13,928 bases of DNA, from assembly GCA_038230695.1 (NCBI GenBank), contig JBBRMT010000118.1, positions 1 to 13,928 on the forward strand, given 5' to 3'. Below the pieces are notes generated by a model. That model was not told the DNA's origin. It ran no database searches and was given only the letters and a program-made list of their open reading frames with translations. The stretch is from QHBQ01 sp038230695. GTDB taxonomy: Bacteria; Chloroflexota; Chloroflexia; QHBQ01. The first letter of the stretch is position 1; every line of letters starts with the position of its first letter. The translations under genes and the position numbers were made by a program. Positions 12,509 through 13,928 of this stretch are shown one piece after another.

Positions 12509-13926
12509 TACTTCGCTGCTACGATTCTGCTTACTTGAGCCAGCGCCTCATCCAGCTTGCTGGCATCCTTGCCGCCGCCAGTAGCCCGATCGGGGCGACC
12601 ACCGCCGTTGCCGCCAACTATGGGGGCAATCCCTTTGATGATGTCGTCGCCCGCCTTGATACCCTTCGCTTGCACATCGGGCGTAACGATGGCGAGAAAC
12701 ACGGCTTGCTCGTCTATGATTGCGCCAAGCACGATCACGCCGCTGCCTAGCTTGTCGCGCACGGTATCGCCCAGTTCGCCCAGCGCGTTGCGGCTGCTGG
12801 CTTCCACCTGGGCGGCCAGCACCTTCACGCCGCCGACTTCCTGCACGTTATCGAATAGCGAGTTCGCGCCGCCGCTTGCCAGCTTACGCTCAAGCTCGGT
12901 GATGCGCCGCTCCGCTTGCTTCAACCTGCCGCTGACTTGCTCGGCGGTGGTGAGCAACTGATCGGGGCGGGTTTGCAGCCGCGCCGCCACTTCCTGGATA
13001 CTTTGCAACTGCTGCTCGACGTATTGCTCTGCGCCGCGCCCGCTGACCGCCTCGATGCGGCGCATCCCGCTGCCGATGCTCTGTTCGCCGATGATGCGGA
13101 TGAAGCCAACCTCGCCGGTAGCGTGGCAATGGGTGCCGCCACACAATTCGCGGCTGTAGCTGTCAATCAGCACCTCGCGCACGGTCGCGCCGTACTTCTC
13201 GTTGAACAGGGCAATTGCCCCATCCTTGATCGCCTCCTCATAAGTGCAATACTTGACAGTGATGGGTATATCCTTGCGGATATGGGCGTTGACCTGGCGC
13301 TCGACCTCGCGCAGATCCTCCCAGCCCACCGGCGCATAGTGGTTGAAGTCGAAGCGCAGGTAGTCGGCCTCGACCAGCGAACCGCGCTGGTAGAGATGCG
13401 GGCCAAGCACGTCGCGTAGCGCCTGGTGCAGCAGGTGGGTGGCGGTATGGTTACGCATCACATCCTTGCGCCGCTGCTCTGGCACTACTGCCTGAATGCT
13501 GTCGCCCACCTTCAGGCTGCCGCTCAGGGCCAGGCCGCGCATCACGTAGACATCCCCGCCGCGCTTCTGGGTATCCAGCACCGCAAAGGTTGCGCCGTCA
13601 GCGCCATAGAGGAAGCCGCGATCCCCTACCTGCCCGCCACGCTCGGCGTAGAATGGGGTGCGATCCAGCACCACCTCGTAGGCCAGCATCTCCGCAGGCC
13701 GCTCGTTGGGGGGGATGTTCAGGTCGGGTTCGGGAACATTGCCCTCAGCCCTAACCTGTTCGATCATTTCGCCATTGTTGATGATGGCAACGATGGTGGC
13801 CTCGACCTCCAGTGTCTCATAGCCCAAGAACTCGGTGGGGTGCAGACCGAACCGCTCGGCGTAGTTGACCTTCTCTTTCTTCTCCACGAAGGTGTTGCGG
13901 CCCTTGCCCTGGTGGCGTTGCTCCTC
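12508..13926 (-). CDS. alaS: Alanyl-tRNA synthetase, C-terminal part (start lies beyond the right edge)
   Basis: About 473 codons are present; the frame is open to the right edge. A GTG at 13887 is internal, since the residues before it ('RHQGKGRNTFVEKKEKV') continue the protein. AlaRS charges tRNA-Ala. The catalytic domain is outside the window. What is here is the editing domain with its zinc site, 'NHTATHLLH' (13426-13452) and 'CGGTHCHATGEVG' (around 13106-13144), which removes serine or glycine wrongly attached to the tRNA. A coiled linker ('LKQAERRITELERKLA') follows, then the C-terminal DHHA1 domain ending in 'GGNGGGRPDRATGGGKD'. Domain order and motifs are normal. The stop codon abuts a large inverted repeat. 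The gene heads the minus-strand series toward yqgF. Confidence 0.95.
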   Translation of the reverse strand, partial: EEQRHQGKGRNTFVEKKEKVNYAERFGLHPTEFLGYETLEVEATIVAIINNGEMIEQVRAEGNVPEPDLNIPPNERPAEMLAYEVVLDRTPFYAERGGQVGDRGFLYGADGATFAVLDTQKRGGDVYVMRGLALSGSLKVGDSIQAVVPEQRRKDVMRNHTATHLLHQALRDVLGPHLYQRGSLVEADYLRFDFNHYAPVGWEDLREVERQVNAHIRKDIPITVKYCTYEEAIKDGAIALFNEKYGATVREVLIDSYSRELCGGTHCHATGEVGFIRIIGEQSIGSGMRRIEAVSGRGAEQYVEQQLQSIQEVAARLQTRPDQLLTTAEQVSGRLKQAERRITELERKLASGGANSLFDNVQEVGGVKVLAAQVEASSRNALGELGDTVRDKLGSGVIVLGAIIDEQAVFLAIVTPDVQAKGIKAGDDIIKGIAPIVGGNGGGRPDRATGGGKDASKLDEALAQVSRIVAAK

Positions 13927-13928
13927 AA

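Overview
The window looks like a chromosomal segment of a GC-rich bacterium of the phylum Chloroflexota, probably close to the Chloroflexia. This is inference from style and is not a search result. The grounds are an SLH protein with a Thr/Pro tail, proteins with an N-terminal zinc ribbon followed by one membrane helix, a stand-alone PRC/MgtE-N/CBS protein, a baseplate-J-like membrane protein beside alaS, and gene junctions full of seven-base tandem repeats and GC-rich palindromes. I see no tRNA, rRNA, CRISPR array, transposase or phage gene.

Layout. Positions 2-1120 (+) hold the 3' part of an S-layer-homology protein. Positions 1395-4217 (-) hold three tandem paralogous exported proteins with a LppX/LprG-like (LolA-like) C-terminal domain: two have a cytoplasmic zinc ribbon plus one helix and the middle one is a lipoprotein. 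They probably share a near-consensus promoter at 4303-4332. A dGTPase-like HD hydrolase gene (4426-5634, +) diverges from them and converges on miaA (5645-6580, -). The rest runs on the minus strand. In transcription order it is alaS (partial, entering from the right edge), a 782-residue baseplate-J-like membrane protein, ruvX/yqgF, a 110-residue helical protein, a PRC/MgtE-N/CBS protein, a CpXC zinc protein overlapping it by 22 bases, and miaA.

Most of the genes are housekeeping: tRNA charging (alaS), tRNA modification (miaA), RuvX/YqgF nuclease-fold activity and dNTP hydrolysis (dgt). The more unusual content lies between them. Five different seven-base repeat arrays sit at minus-strand gene boundaries. 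One lies inside the 5' coding end of miaA, and another forms a 33-base inverted repeat directly after alaS. The PRC/MgtE-N/CBS gene has a near-consensus promoter that overlaps the stop codon of the gene before it. A leader of roughly 370 bases follows, with several possible hairpins, and the last of these can cover the ribosome binding site. This leader with its two-gene PRC-CBS/CpXC unit is the best candidate here for an undescribed regulatory system.

All product calls come from reading motifs by eye; no database search was run.
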